Assembly (NCBI GenBank): GCA_937904375.1
Contig: CALDIG010000127.1
Span: 1 to 34,513, forward strand
Origin: an uncultured Prevotellaceae bacterium
GTDB taxonomy: Bacteria > Bacteroidota > Bacteroidia > Bacteroidales > Muribaculaceae
Reading direction: 5' to 3'
Length of the DNA stretch: 34,513 nucleotides
Positions 1 to 7,861 of the stretch are shown piece after piece. Under the pieces are notes generated by a model. That model saw nothing but the letters and a program-made list of their open reading frames with translations. It ran no database searches and was not told the DNA's origin. The first letter of the stretch is position 1; every line of letters begins with the position of its first letter. A program made the translations under genes and the position numbers.

Positions 1-1
1 G

Positions 2-769
2 CAACTCGTCAAACCGCTCGTCATCCGTGTAATCTTCGCCGGCGACCACTGCCAACTGCCACCCACCATAAAATGCTTGGAAGCGATAAAAGGCGGTCTC
101 GCAAAGACCCTTATGGAACGCATCGTTCAGAGCAATCCGCAAGTAGTGACATTGCTCAAAGTGCAGTACCGCATGAACGACGACATCATGCGCTTCTCGA
201 GCAACTGGTTCTACGGCGGACAGGTGGAGAGCGCCCCCGAAGTGAAATACCGCAGCATCCTCGACCTCGACACTCCCATGACGTGGGTAGATACTGCCGA
301 AATGGGTCTTGAGGCGCATGAGGAACTCGTGGGCGAGACCTATGGGCGCATCAACCGCGCCGAGGCGCAACTCACCATCGACACCTTGCAGCAATATTTC
401 GAGCGATTGGGACGGCAGCGGGTGCTTGACGAACGCCTCGACGTGGGCATAATCTCGCCCTACCGCGCACAGGTGCAACTGCTGCGACGCATGCTGCGCA
501 AGAGTGCCTATTTCAAACCCTTGCGGCACCTCATCTCGGTCAATACCGTTGACGGTTTTCAGGGGCAGGAGCGCGACATCATCGTCATTAGCCTTGTGCG
601 CAACAACGACGAGGGGCAGATAGGCTTCCTGCGCGACCTGCGCCGCATGAACGTCGCCATCACCCGCGCCCGCATGAAACTCTTCATCATGGGCGACAGC
701 AACACCATGACCAAGCATCCATTCTATCGCAAACTGTATCGATATATCAAGGGGTTAGTGGAAGAGTAG
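2..769 (+). CDS. UPF1-like superfamily 1 DNA/RNA helicase, C-terminal part (5' truncated by window)
   Basis: The reading frame is already open at base 2, so the gene begins upstream; the first in-window TTG at 77 is not its start. The visible part is the second RecA-like (AAA_12 type) domain of a superfamily 1 helicase. Seen in order: GDHCQLPPT (motif III, encoded about 41-67), LKVQYRMND (motif IV), VDGFQGQERDIIVISLVR (motif V region) and NVAITRARMKLFIMGD (motif VI with the arginine finger). Such proteins unwind nucleic acid using ATP. The N-terminal Walker A half lies outside the window, so the exact subfamily cannot be named. The gene ends 15 bp from the convergent ATPase gene. Confidence 0.9.
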   Translation, partial: QLVKPLVIRVIFAGDHCQLPPTIKCLEAIKGGLAKTLMERIVQSNPQVVTLLKVQYRMNDDIMRFSSNWFYGGQVESAPEVKYRSILDLDTPMTWVDTAEMGLEAHEELVGETYGRINRAEAQLTIDTLQQYFERLGRQRVLDERLDVGIISPYRAQVQLLRRMLRKSAYFKPLRHLISVNTVDGFQGQERDIIVISLVRNNDEGQIGFLRDLRRMNVAITRARMKLFIMGDSNTMTKHPFYRKLYRYIKGLVEE

Positions 770-784
770 AGTAGTACCTTAGCT

Positions 785-2092
785 TTATTGCTCATTTCTG
801 AAATAAGCCTCGGCAGTGAAAAGTGGGATGTTCTTCATCCACCCTTGGTCTATGAAGGGTTTCATAGAGATGCGCAGTGCCTTTAATTGTTCGTCGGCAA
901 AATCCACATTCACAAAGTTGTATAATGATTTGCTCTTGACGTTGACTTCGGCTTTAACCTCTACTGGAATAACTCGTCCATCGCTTTGATACAAGAAATC
1001 CACTTCCATTGTGGAATTGTCTTTAGAGAAATAATATGGAGTGTCACCAGTGGCTGCTTTAAATTGCTGCAACACATAATTTTCGGTGAAAGCACCCTTA
1101 AAGCTCACAAAGGCATTGGTTCCAAGCAACAGGTCTTTTGGTGATGCCTCACTAAGGCAAGCAAGCAGTCCGCAATCAAGGAAATAGAGCTTGAATGCCG
1201 AATAATCGCAATAGAATTTAAGAGGCATGATAGGTGCTGTGGCGCGCTCCACTTTATAGACGAGTCCTGCATCAACAAGCCATTGAATTGCTTCTTCATA
1301 ATCAGCGGCCCTTGACCCTTTCTTTATTGCCCCAAATATGAATTTCTTGTTCTCTCGCGCCAACTGGGCAGGAATGCTGTTCCACAACTGCCTGATTCTT
1401 TCTGCCTTATGCTTGGTGTGCTTAGAAATGTCTCGCATATAGGCATCAAGTATCTCATGTTGGATTTCTCTCACAAGCGTAGCATCATTATTTTCGGTAA
1501 AGCTTTTTACCGCCTCGGGCATCCCACCTACGAAATAGTATTGCCTCAAATAATCAATCAGTACATCATTAAATGCATTTATAGCCTCCCATTCGAGGGT
1601 GTTGACCAACTCAACGAGTTTGTCACGTCCACAGGCCAGTAGATATTCATTGAATGACATGGGATACATGCGCAGCGTGTTTACCTTTCCCACTGGATAA
1701 GACTCATCTTCCTTGAGCGAGATTCCCAATAGCGACCCCGCCACTGCCACATGGAGCAAAGGCATATCTTCACAGAAATATTTAAGCACGGCAAGACCGT
1801 CTTTCACCTCTTGAATCTCATCAAAGACAACAAGAGTCTCGCCTGGCATGATTTTTGTCTCAAAAAACCGTTCCAAATCGGTGATGATTCTCTCAACCGA
1901 GAAATCACGGAAAAGAGTTTCAGCAAACTTATTCTGATGGCAATTTAAATAGACCATCTGTTTGAACTCATTTTTGCCAAATTCCTTTAAAATATAGGTC
2001 TTTCCCACTTGACGAGTCCCAAGAAGAATCAGTGGTTTGCGGTCAGGACGAAACTTCCACTTCAATAAATCACTGTAAATAAAGCGTTTCAT
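785..2092 (-). CDS. AAA ATPase with DUF4143 domain
   Basis: 435 residues. Walker A is GTRQVGKT at residues 25-32 and Walker B is LVVFDEIQE with the Asp-Glu at about 91-92. The C-terminal third is a DUF4143-type domain ending in a VDFLY...VIPVEVKA segment that resembles a PD-(D/E)XK nuclease core. This family (ATP-binding protein, DUF4143) is abundant in Bacteroidales accessory DNA; its cellular role is not established. The ATG at 2090-2092 sits about 25 bp downstream of a good -7 box (2118-2125, minus strand), which supports this start. The promoter lies in a tandem array of 18-bp repeats, annotated separately. The gene stands alone and converges on the helicase gene. Confidence 0.85.
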   Translation of the reverse strand: MKRFIYSDLLKWKFRPDRKPLILLGTRQVGKTYILKEFGKNEFKQMVYLNCHQNKFAETLFRDFSVERIITDLERFFETKIMPGETLVVFDEIQEVKDGLAVLKYFCEDMPLLHVAVAGSLLGISLKEDESYPVGKVNTLRMYPMSFNEYLLACGRDKLVELVNTLEWEAINAFNDVLIDYLRQYYFVGGMPEAVKSFTENNDATLVREIQHEILDAYMRDISKHTKHKAERIRQLWNSIPAQLARENKKFIFGAIKKGSRAADYEEAIQWLVDAGLVYKVERATAPIMPLKFYCDYSAFKLYFLDCGLLACLSEASPKDLLLGTNAFVSFKGAFTENYVLQQFKAATGDTPYYFSKDNSTMEVDFLYQSDGRVIPVEVKAEVNVKSKSLYNFVNVDFADEQLKALRISMKPFIDQGWMKNIPLFTAEAYFRNEQ

Positions 2093-2117
2093 GTGATAGC
2101 ATTTTTAAATAACGTTG

Positions 2118-2125
2118 CAAAATTA
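2118..2125 (-). promoter_or_regulatory. -7 box TAATTTTG of the DUF4143 ATPase promoter
   Basis: Read on the minus strand this is TAATTTTG, matching the Bacteroidota sigma consensus TAnnTTTG, about 25 bp before the ATPase start codon. It abuts repeat copy 1 of the upstream array, so the repeat occupies the place of the upstream promoter half. Confidence 0.65.
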
Positions 2126-2239
2126 CATTTTTCTTGGGGAATATGCAAGCAAAAACTACACTTTTCTTGGGGAATGTTTGGCAAAAGTTACACTTTTCTT
2201 GGGGAATAATTAGTGAAAACCACATTTTTCTTGGGGAAT
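2125..2239 (-). repeat. Four 18-bp direct repeats at 32-33 bp spacing upstream of the ATPase
   Basis: Copies lie at 2125-2142, 2158-2175, 2190-2207 and 2222-2239. On the minus strand each reads ATTCCCCAAGAAAARTGT, with R at one variable position. The start-to-start distance is 32-33 bp, about three helical turns. Copies 1-3 are followed on the minus strand by a TAnnTTTTG-like sequence, so each unit resembles a promoter module. The position, directly upstream of the ATPase, suggests operator sites or duplicated promoters; that is inference. Confidence 0.8.
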
Positions 2240-2532
2240 GTTTGACAAATAACCACTAATTTCACTAATTTCAAGTAGTTGACAAGTTAACAAGTTGACG
2301 AGCAGATAGAAAAAGAGTTTTGCGAAGTTTAGAGTTTAGTGGTTATTGGTTATCGTAGTTCCTCTAACCTTAAACTTGCGCGAAGCGCGACAAATCAGCG
2401 AAACGACAAAACCCATTGCCTTGTAAGCTTGTTCCTTGTCAGCTTGTTAGCTCAATTAAAAACGATTAATGCTCAAAACATAAACAAGAGGGTGTTGCAC
2501 CGTCCTGGTCTCTGTTAACAAGCGCACTGGTG

Positions 2533-2740
2533 TCACATAAAGGAAATAGTGGAAAAACAAGGCCGCCGCCCGTCGTAGCTGGCGCGCCAGCTGCACACCG
2601 TGCGACCCAACGTGTACAACATCTACCGCCGTGAGAGCCTCGACACCGAACTGCTGCAACGCTTGTCGGTGATTTTGGGTCATAATTTTCTAAAAGACCT
2701 CGCACAAGAAACCGAACAGCAGATAAAAGAAGAAACGTGA
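2533..2740 (+). pseudogene. Degraded HTH (XRE-like) regulator with amber stop
   Basis: The frame ending at the TGA at 2738-2740 encodes HIKEIVEKQGRRPS, a TAG at 2576-2578, then LARQLHTVRPNVYNIYRRES and LDTELLQRLSVILGHNFLKDL. This matches the pattern of small Bacteroidetes HTH proteins (recognition helix plus I/L-DT-LL-R-S-LGHNF). The TAG sits where such proteins usually have Trp (TGG), so it looks like a nonsense mutation. No ATG precedes the remnant in frame, and a TAA lies just upstream, so the 5' end is lost as well. Recognition is from sequence pattern only. Confidence 0.6.
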
Positions 2741-2810
2741 GATTTCTTCAATAAGGAATTATGCTTCTTCCAAAATAACGCCATGTTCTATAAATTGCTT
2801 GAATATAAAG

Positions 2811-2902
2811 GTGCTAAAACCGTCAATTTTTACCGATTTAGCACCCGAATCGCCATAAAAGTGCTAAAACCGTCAATTTTTTCACCGATTTAGCACTTTT
2901 AT
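2811..2902. repeat. Two copies of a GTGCTAAA...TTTAGCAC interrupted palindrome
   Basis: Copy 1 (2811-2844) and copy 2 (2861-2896) share the same arms and almost the same inner sequence (ACCGTCAATTTTT...ACCGA). In copy 2 the arms extend to 14 perfect bp (2855-2868 with 2889-2902, ATAAAAGTGCTAAA). The copies are direct repeats of an inverted repeat, 50 bp apart. The role is unknown: tandem hairpins in RNA or a protein-binding palindrome are both possible. Confidence 0.75.
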
Positions 2903-2956
2903 AAGCCATTTTTGTGTGTTCTTGTGTCTCATTCCAGCATCTGAATTCAGAATTGC

Positions 2957-3072
2957 GTTAGATGCTGTATGGTCGCGCTTCGCGCTTAAGATTTTTTTCA
3001 AGCGAATATGAAATTATTTTTAAAACAATTATAATTTTAAGCGAAGCGACCTTCGAGCCTCAAGGCAATAGT
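2957..3072. repeat. Solo diverged copy of the dispersed GCGAAGCG element
   Basis: This stretch has the same order of parts as the repeat flanking the GxxExxY gene at 33 kb: a GTTAGATGC-like block, GGTCGCGCTTCGCGC, a T-run, GAATATGAAATT, then AATTTTAAGCGAAGCGACC and CTCAAGG. It contains near-palindromic arms (GGTCGCGCTTCGCGCTTAA against TTAAGCGAAGCGACC). No GxxExxY gene is present here. Homology was judged by eye and is imperfect. Confidence 0.5.
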
Positions 3073-3096
3073 GAAAAAGGATAAGCTTTAAAAATC

Positions 3097-3175
3097 ACAT
3101 TTTTCTTGGGGAATAAACAAGCAAAAAACACACTTTTCTTGGGGAATAATTAGTAAAAATCACACTTTTTCCTTT
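3097..3175. repeat. Second, orphan array of the 18-bp ATPase-promoter repeat
   Basis: Two intact copies (3097-3114, 3130-3147) and one degenerate copy (from about 3162) show the same 32-33 bp spacing as the array at 2125-2239. Their spacers also resemble those of the first array. No ATPase gene lies next to this array on the proper side, so it may be left from a duplication followed by gene loss. Confidence 0.7.
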
Positions 3176-3432
3176 TGTCAAACAATTGCAAACAATTTCC
3201 CTCGTAACACGTCAAGTATGTTGCGTTGCCAACGCAACAAGAAGTTATCAAACGACCACAAACGATTAGAAGCTACTGTTTAAGCAAGCCACTTTATTTT
3301 CAAACAAACTCAACAAAAATGCGATTAAGTGAGTCTAAAATTAAACAAAGACAACAAAAATGTGATGAAATTTAACTGACACTAATGAATTAATTTATAG
3401 AACCTACTCTATTAGGATTATTACATCAATGC
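3176..3432. other. AT-rich intergenic stretch with no recognised gene
   Basis: I see no convincing ORF, tRNA or strong hairpin here. The sequence is AT-rich and has short A-rich direct repeats (AACAAAAATG about 3315 and 3353). The gene at 3433-4566 reads leftward into it, so it is probably that gene's 3' flank. Confidence 0.5.
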
Positions 3433-4566
3433 CTACGCCTGAGCCACGGCTCGTGGCAGGGTGATGAGCGAGGGGTCGAGTGTGATGCGGTAAGGTTCGC
3501 CTTTCTTGCCAGTGATAAAATAGTTGCTAGCTAGCTCTTCATCGATGATGCACGACTTGAAGCACCGCTTGATTTTTGAGATATACTCGTTGAGGGTGTT
3601 GCTCATGGGGTCGAGCAGGTTGTCGATGGCCTCCTTCGCCTTCTCCTCGCTGCGCCCGGGCATCACAATCGAGTAGATGTCCTCAAGCTCGGCACGGTGG
3701 TCGCCGATGTCGCGCAGCGCGATGCCGTCGGGGTTCTTGAGGAAGAGGATGTAGATGGCACGGCACATCGCCGGCATCTTCACTTCCACCTCATTGTAGT
3801 TGGGCAGCACGATTTTCAGGTCGTTGTTCACCACCAGCGGACTGAGTTGGTTTTTTTGCCCAATCACAATCTTGCCTTCAAGCAAGGTGTTGATGAGCTG
3901 TGACGGGTCGGCATGATATTTTGTTACATAGTCAAGAATTTGTGCTTGGATGGCCTTTAATGCCTCAGCCTGTTGTTGCTCAATACTTATTAGTTCTTTT
4001 TCCTCGTCAACTTCAATGGGCACCTCTTCAACATCATCTGATAAGAGCAAATCGTTATCCTTTTTTTTGCGCTTTAGCCTATCAAACCAAGATCTTTTAT
4101 TTTTGAAAGTATGGCGAGTGGACAAGTTTGGCATAATGGCTTTAGGCATGTCACCATAATCATCATAGTCTGGCAGGCAACACATATTCCTATGTGCGTC
4201 TTCGGTCTCTAACATCTTGTCGCCCTCGTCGGTACTCAAAACATCGGTGACGCTATCGGCAAACCGCTTAATGTCGGTCATCGACTCACTGTTGAGCGAC
4301 ATCCGCACCACGGCATCTTTGCCCGCATTGCCCACATTGATGCGCCGCGCCATAAGAGTGGTGCCGCCTTCCTCGGGCGACATAATCACCTCAATCTTGT
4401 AACCAGTGAGGGATTCAAGCCAATGCAGCAAACGAGGAGTGACCGCACAGCCGATAGAATTTTGCATGTTATAATCACGGTCAAAAAACGACGTGACAAC
4501 ATAGATTACACCGTAGCGCAAACTTCTCTTAAAATGCGGTATGCTACTACTCATTATCTTACTCAT
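3433..4566 (-). CDS. Conserved Bacteroidales protein of unknown function, winged-helix-like C-terminus
   Basis: 377 residues, no signal peptide or membrane segment. The N-terminal ~130 residues form one mixed block. A charged, low-complexity linker follows (about 160-215, runs of Lys then Asp/Glu). The C-terminal ~150 residues hold PNYNEVEVKMPAMCRAIYIL, then LRDIGDHRAELEDIY, then a Lys/Arg-rich segment KIKRCFKSCI and YFITGKKGEPY. This resembles a Bacteroidales family with a putative DNA-binding, response-regulator-like C-terminus, but I cannot name it. It lies downstream of a VWA gene on the same strand, with a terminator-like hairpin between, so the two are probably separate transcripts. Confidence 0.6.
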   Translation of the reverse strand: MSKIMSSSIPHFKRSLRYGVIYVVTSFFDRDYNMQNSIGCAVTPRLLHWLESLTGYKIEVIMSPEEGGTTLMARRINVGNAGKDAVVRMSLNSESMTDIKRFADSVTDVLSTDEGDKMLETEDAHRNMCCLPDYDDYGDMPKAIMPNLSTRHTFKNKRSWFDRLKRKKKDNDLLLSDDVEEVPIEVDEEKELISIEQQQAEALKAIQAQILDYVTKYHADPSQLINTLLEGKIVIGQKNQLSPLVVNNDLKIVLPNYNEVEVKMPAMCRAIYILFLKNPDGIALRDIGDHRAELEDIYSIVMPGRSEEKAKEAIDNLLDPMSNTLNEYISKIKRCFKSCIIDEELASNYFITGKKGEPYRITLDPSLITLPRAVAQA

Positions 4567-4611
4567 GATGGATAATTTTGCAATAGTATAGTATTATTAT
4601 AGACTAATAAG

Positions 4612-4640
4612 CAAAAAGTGTGCCATGTTTATGGCACATG
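4612..4640 (-). terminator. Rho-independent terminator after the VWA gene
   Basis: Arms TGTGCCAT (4619-4626) and ATGGCACA (4631-4638) pair with a 4-nt loop. On the minus strand the hairpin is followed by CTTTTTG. It lies between the VWA gene and the downstream 377-residue gene. Confidence 0.7.
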
Positions 4641-4682
4641 ACACACTGCAAAGGAATCATTGTTGTTTATCCCTAAACGGGG

Positions 4683-5384
4683 TTATTTGTCTCTTTTTCT
4701 GAAAAAACTCTTAGAGCGCTGGCGCAAGATTTGTCGTTTCTGCTCCTCGTCAAGTTCTGAGCTGTACATCGCCGGCGCAACATCATTGATGTAGCTGTCA
4801 CGACTTTCTTGAAGGCAGCAGAACATGGCTTTTGTACTCTCCTCGTTCTTGTCGAAAGTCAGGTTGTTGTCAATCGATAGTGAGAACGACACAGCTTCCA
4901 CATCATGTTCGGCACCGATGTAGGCAAAGAGCCAACCCTCGCTCTTGTAGGCCTCGATAAGGCTGCGGATTGCCTTGTGGGTAAACTCCTTAGAGGCGTT
5001 CTCATAGCCATCGGTGATGATGGTCACGCTGGCGATGGCATTCGTCTCGCTTTCCATCAGGCGATGCACGGCGGTGATAGTGTTGCCAATGGCGTCGTAG
5101 AGCGGAGTCATGCAGCAAGGTTTGTAGTCGTTGCTGGTGATGGGTTTCACCTCATCAATAGGGCATTGCTCATAAATCTTCTTGATTTCGCAGCCGCAGA
5201 ATGCCACCAGCGTGAGCAGGTTTTCCTGCTCGGGGTGCTTCTCCTGACTGCGCCTGATAGAGGCGATGGTCTCGTTCACGCCGTCGATGGCCTGCTTGGC
5301 GATGCTCGTCATCGAGCCGCTCTTGTCAAGGATAATCACATTAAATACCTTTGAGCGCATTTTTGTGTCTGTGTTAGTTTCCAT
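4683..5384 (-). CDS. VWA-domain protein (TerY/YfbK-like)
   Basis: The start is placed at the ATG at 5382-5384 (METNTDTKMRSKVF), giving 233 residues. An upstream in-frame start at 5432 would coincide with the predicted transcription start and is unlikely. A MIDAS metal-binding motif is visible: DKSGSM near the N-terminus, then MTPLYDAIG, then TDGYENAS. This marks a single von Willebrand factor A domain that binds ligand through Mg2+. No signal peptide or membrane segment is seen, so it is probably cytoplasmic. The tail is basic (RQRSKSFFRKRDK). The partner is unknown; the same-strand neighbour is the 377-residue protein. Confidence 0.8.
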   Translation of the reverse strand: METNTDTKMRSKVFNVIILDKSGSMTSIAKQAIDGVNETIASIRRSQEKHPEQENLLTLVAFCGCEIKKIYEQCPIDEVKPITSNDYKPCCMTPLYDAIGNTITAVHRLMESETNAIASVTIITDGYENASKEFTHKAIRSLIEAYKSEGWLFAYIGAEHDVEAVSFSLSIDNNLTFDKNEESTKAMFCCLQESRDSYINDVAPAMYSSELDEEQKRQILRQRSKSFFRKRDK

Positions 5385-5436
5385 AATACAATGTTTTAAA
5401 AGATGAATAATTTGCGGTTGATTGTTTTTCACATTG

Positions 5437-5444
5437 CAAAATTA
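5437..5444 (-). promoter_or_regulatory. -7 box TAATTTTG of the VWA gene
   Basis: The minus-strand TAATTTTG fits TAnnTTTG. It places the transcription start near 5430 and favours the internal ATG at 5384 as the VWA start. Confidence 0.6.
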
Positions 5445-5582
5445 CACCCCAAAAACACAATTCACGGAAAACAGCAACCTTGCAATTAGTCTTGCACTTG
5501 TTTTTCAATTTGTTAGCAGTGGTTGTTTTTCACGTTGAAAACTAATTTTGTCCTTTTATGAGGTATAATTGTTTTGTAATTG

Positions 5583-5615
5583 TTTGTAATTGTATGATAA
5601 TATTGTGTAACTTTG
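5583..5615 (+). promoter_or_regulatory. Promoter of ddl (TTTG-N21-TAACTTTG)
   Basis: TTTG at 5583-5586 and TAACTTTG at 5608-5615 are 21 bp apart, a full match to the Bacteroidota sigma-ABfr promoter. The predicted start is near 5622, giving a leader of about 28 nt. Confidence 0.8.
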
Positions 5616-5649
5616 CACTTCAATAAATCACATAACACAAAAAACAGCA

Positions 5650-6660
5650 ATGAAGAAAACAAAGCGAAATATTGCCATCGTGTGCGGTGGCGACTCGTCG
5701 GAGCATGAGGTGTCGCTGCGCTCGGCTCAAGGTCTGTACAGCTGGTTTGACCGCGACCGCTACAACGTGTATATCGTAGTGATAAGAGGCAATGACTGGC
5801 ATGTGAATTTGCACGACGGCAGCATAGCACCCATCGACAAGAACGACTTTTCGTTCAAACACAAAGATAAGAAAGGCGAGAAGACCACCTTCGACTACGC
5901 CTACATCACCATCCACGGCACTCCTGGCGAGAACGGCATCCTGCAAGGCTATTTCGACCTTCTCAAATTGCCTTACTCCACCTGCAACGTGCTGGTCGAG
6001 GCGTTGACGTTCAACAAATACATGCTCAACAACTATATGCGGCCCTTTGGCGTGACCGTTGCCGACAGTATCCTGCTACTCAAGGATGTGGAGCGCAACA
6101 TCACCGAGGACGACATCGAGCGCGAACTTGGCATGCCATGCTTTGTGAAGCCCACCGATGACGGTTCAAGCTTTGGTGTGACCAAGGTAAAAGACAAGAG
6201 TCAACTCGCGCCTGCCATCAAGAACGCCTTCAAGCAATTCAACCAAGTGATGGTGGAGCGTTTCCTAGACGGCACCGAGGTCACCGTGGGCTGCTATAAG
6301 ACCAAGACCAAGAGTGTGGTGTTCCCTGTTACCGAGGTGGTTACCGACAACGAGTTCTTCGACTACGACGCCAAATACAACGGCCAAGTAGAGGAAATCA
6401 CCCCTGCGCGCATCAGCGATGAGCTTACCGTCGCACTGCAGGCCGAGACAAGCCGCATCTACGACATCCTGCACTGCAACGGCATCATCCGTGTAGATTA
6501 TATCGTCACCAAAAACGAAGACGGCAGTGACTGCATCAACATGCTCGAGGTGAACACCACCCCCGGCATGACAGCCACAAGCTTTATCCCCCAGCAAGTG
6601 AGAGCAGCAGGCCTAGAGATGCGCGATGTCCTCACCGACATCGTAGAGAACCAGTTCTGA
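5650..6660 (+). CDS. ddl: D-alanine--D-alanine ligase
   Basis: 336 residues. The enzyme joins two D-alanines using ATP, supplying the dipeptide end of the peptidoglycan precursor in the cytoplasm. The N-terminal motif CGGDSSEHEVSLRSA is the family's GGxSxEHxVS signature. The ATP-grasp core follows (PCFVKPTDDGSSFGVTKV, then MVERFLDGTEVTVG), and the C-terminal substrate loop is MLEVNTTPGMTATSF. The length is normal. A strong promoter sits just upstream and the ATG at 5650 is the first good start. It is followed by heptamer repeats and then a two-component pair on the same strand. Confidence 0.95.
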   Translation: MKKTKRNIAIVCGGDSSEHEVSLRSAQGLYSWFDRDRYNVYIVVIRGNDWHVNLHDGSIAPIDKNDFSFKHKDKKGEKTTFDYAYITIHGTPGENGILQGYFDLLKLPYSTCNVLVEALTFNKYMLNNYMRPFGVTVADSILLLKDVERNITEDDIERELGMPCFVKPTDDGSSFGVTKVKDKSQLAPAIKNAFKQFNQVMVERFLDGTEVTVGCYKTKTKSVVFPVTEVVTDNEFFDYDAKYNGQVEEITPARISDELTVALQAETSRIYDILHCNGIIRVDYIVTKNEDGSDCINMLEVNTTPGMTATSFIPQQVRAAGLEMRDVLTDIVENQF

Positions 6661-6662
6661 AC

Positions 6663-6770
6663 CAATGCACAATGTATAATGCACAATGCACAATGCACAA
6701 TAAGTAGGTGAGACTAAGAGAGGAAAGTTTTCTAAACTATGAACTTTGAACTCTAAACTCTGAACTATAA
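6663..6770. repeat. Heptamer repeats downstream of ddl
   Basis: Two 7-bp periodic tracts: AATGCAC units (about 6663-6701) and AACTNNN units (AACTATG, AACTTTG, AACTCTA, AACTCTG, AACTATA; about 6735-6770). The AACTNNN form recurs in other gaps of this window. Confidence 0.75.
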
Positions 6771-6784
6771 AAACTGTGGACGCT

Positions 6785-7861
6785 ATGACACAAAAATCGA
6801 CAATCATCACAGGCAAGAAGGTACAGTTGTGGATTGACTTGTTTTTCTGCCTCGTGCTGCTGCCGGTGATGATTTACCTGCTGCCCATTGAAAGATGGTT
6901 CCAGAGCAACACGCTCTTTGTGTGCCTGCTCGTGGCATGGCTCTACACGGTATATTTCGTAAACCGTTTTTTCACCGTGCCGTCGCTGTTCATCAACCGC
7001 AAGCGCATAATGTGGGCTTTGTTGGTAGTGATGATAATGATTATCATCACCTACCTGCTCACGCAATATAAGATGGAGTTCCCCTGGCAAAACCAGCCTC
7101 GACCAGGTGACGAGCCACCTCGGCGACCCATGTCACCGACACGGCTGCGCCTCCACCAGCAGGCGGTGTGGTTCCTCTTTGTGATAGTGATGACCTTCAG
7201 CAGCGCGATAGGGCTACTGGGTGAGTTGTATCGCCAGCGTGCTCGCCGCCAGGAGCTGGAGACCGCCAAGAACAAAGCCGAACTCTCGCTCTACAAGGCG
7301 CAAATCGACCCTCACTTCCTGTTCAATACCCTCAACACCCTCTACAGCATGGTGGTGACGCAAAGCCCAAAGACCGAAGATGCCTTCATGCAGTTTATCG
7401 ATATCACACGCTACATCTATAACAACGCCAACCAAGAGAGCGTGGCGGTTGATGACGAGGCTCATTATCTGCAACAATATATCGACTTGCAGCGTAACCG
7501 CTTGAACGACTGCACAAAGATAAACTTTGACTACTGCAACGACGGCAAGCACCCAGTCCTCACCATCGCTCCCATGCTGCTCATCACCTTTGTGGAGAAC
7601 GCCTTGAAATATGGCGTGAGCGCAAGTGTGGAGAGCATTATCGACATCGTGCTCAAGGTAGAGAACGGAGTGCTCACCCTCACTACCAGCAACCCCGTGC
7701 GCACTAAGCCCACCGACGAAAGCCACGTGGGCATAGGCATTGAGAACAGCCGCAAGCGCCTTGACTTGATTTACGGCAAGGATTACAGTCTCGACATCAA
7801 CGAGACCGAAGACCAGTTTGACTTAACACTCACTATCAATCTAAAGAACCACAAGCCATGA
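6785..7861 (+). CDS. LytS/YehU-type sensor histidine kinase
   Basis: 358 residues from the ATG at 6785; a GTG at 6776 is in frame but less likely. Four N-terminal hydrophobic segments are visible (around LFFCLVLLPVMIYLL, TLFVCLLVAWLYTVYF, ALLVVMIMIIITYLL and VWFLFVIVMTFSSAIGLL), anchoring it in the inner membrane. The His_kinase domain has YKAQIDPHFLFNTLN with the phospho-accepting His. The HATPase part has MLLITFVENALKYG (N box) and a GIGIENSRKRL motif. It overlaps the next gene by 4 bp (ATGA), so they are translationally coupled and should form one two-component system. The signal is unknown. Confidence 0.92.
   Translation: MTQKSTIITGKKVQLWIDLFFCLVLLPVMIYLLPIERWFQSNTLFVCLLVAWLYTVYFVNRFFTVPSLFINRKRIMWALLVVMIMIIITYLLTQYKMEFPWQNQPRPGDEPPRRPMSPTRLRLHQQAVWFLFVIVMTFSSAIGLLGELYRQRARRQELETAKNKAELSLYKAQIDPHFLFNTLNTLYSMVVTQSPKTEDAFMQFIDITRYIYNNANQESVAVDDEAHYLQQYIDLQRNRLNDCTKINFDYCNDGKHPVLTIAPMLLITFVENALKYGVSASVESIIDIVLKVENGVLTLTTSNPVRTKPTDESHVGIGIENSRKRLDLIYGKDYSLDINETEDQFDLTLTINLKNHKP

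Noticed and set aside
2125..2239. CRISPR-like array (18-bp repeats, regular 32-33 bp phase)
   Set aside because: Spacers are only 14-15 bp, A-rich and similar to those in the second array, and no cas gene is near. Position at a promoter fits regulatory repeats better.
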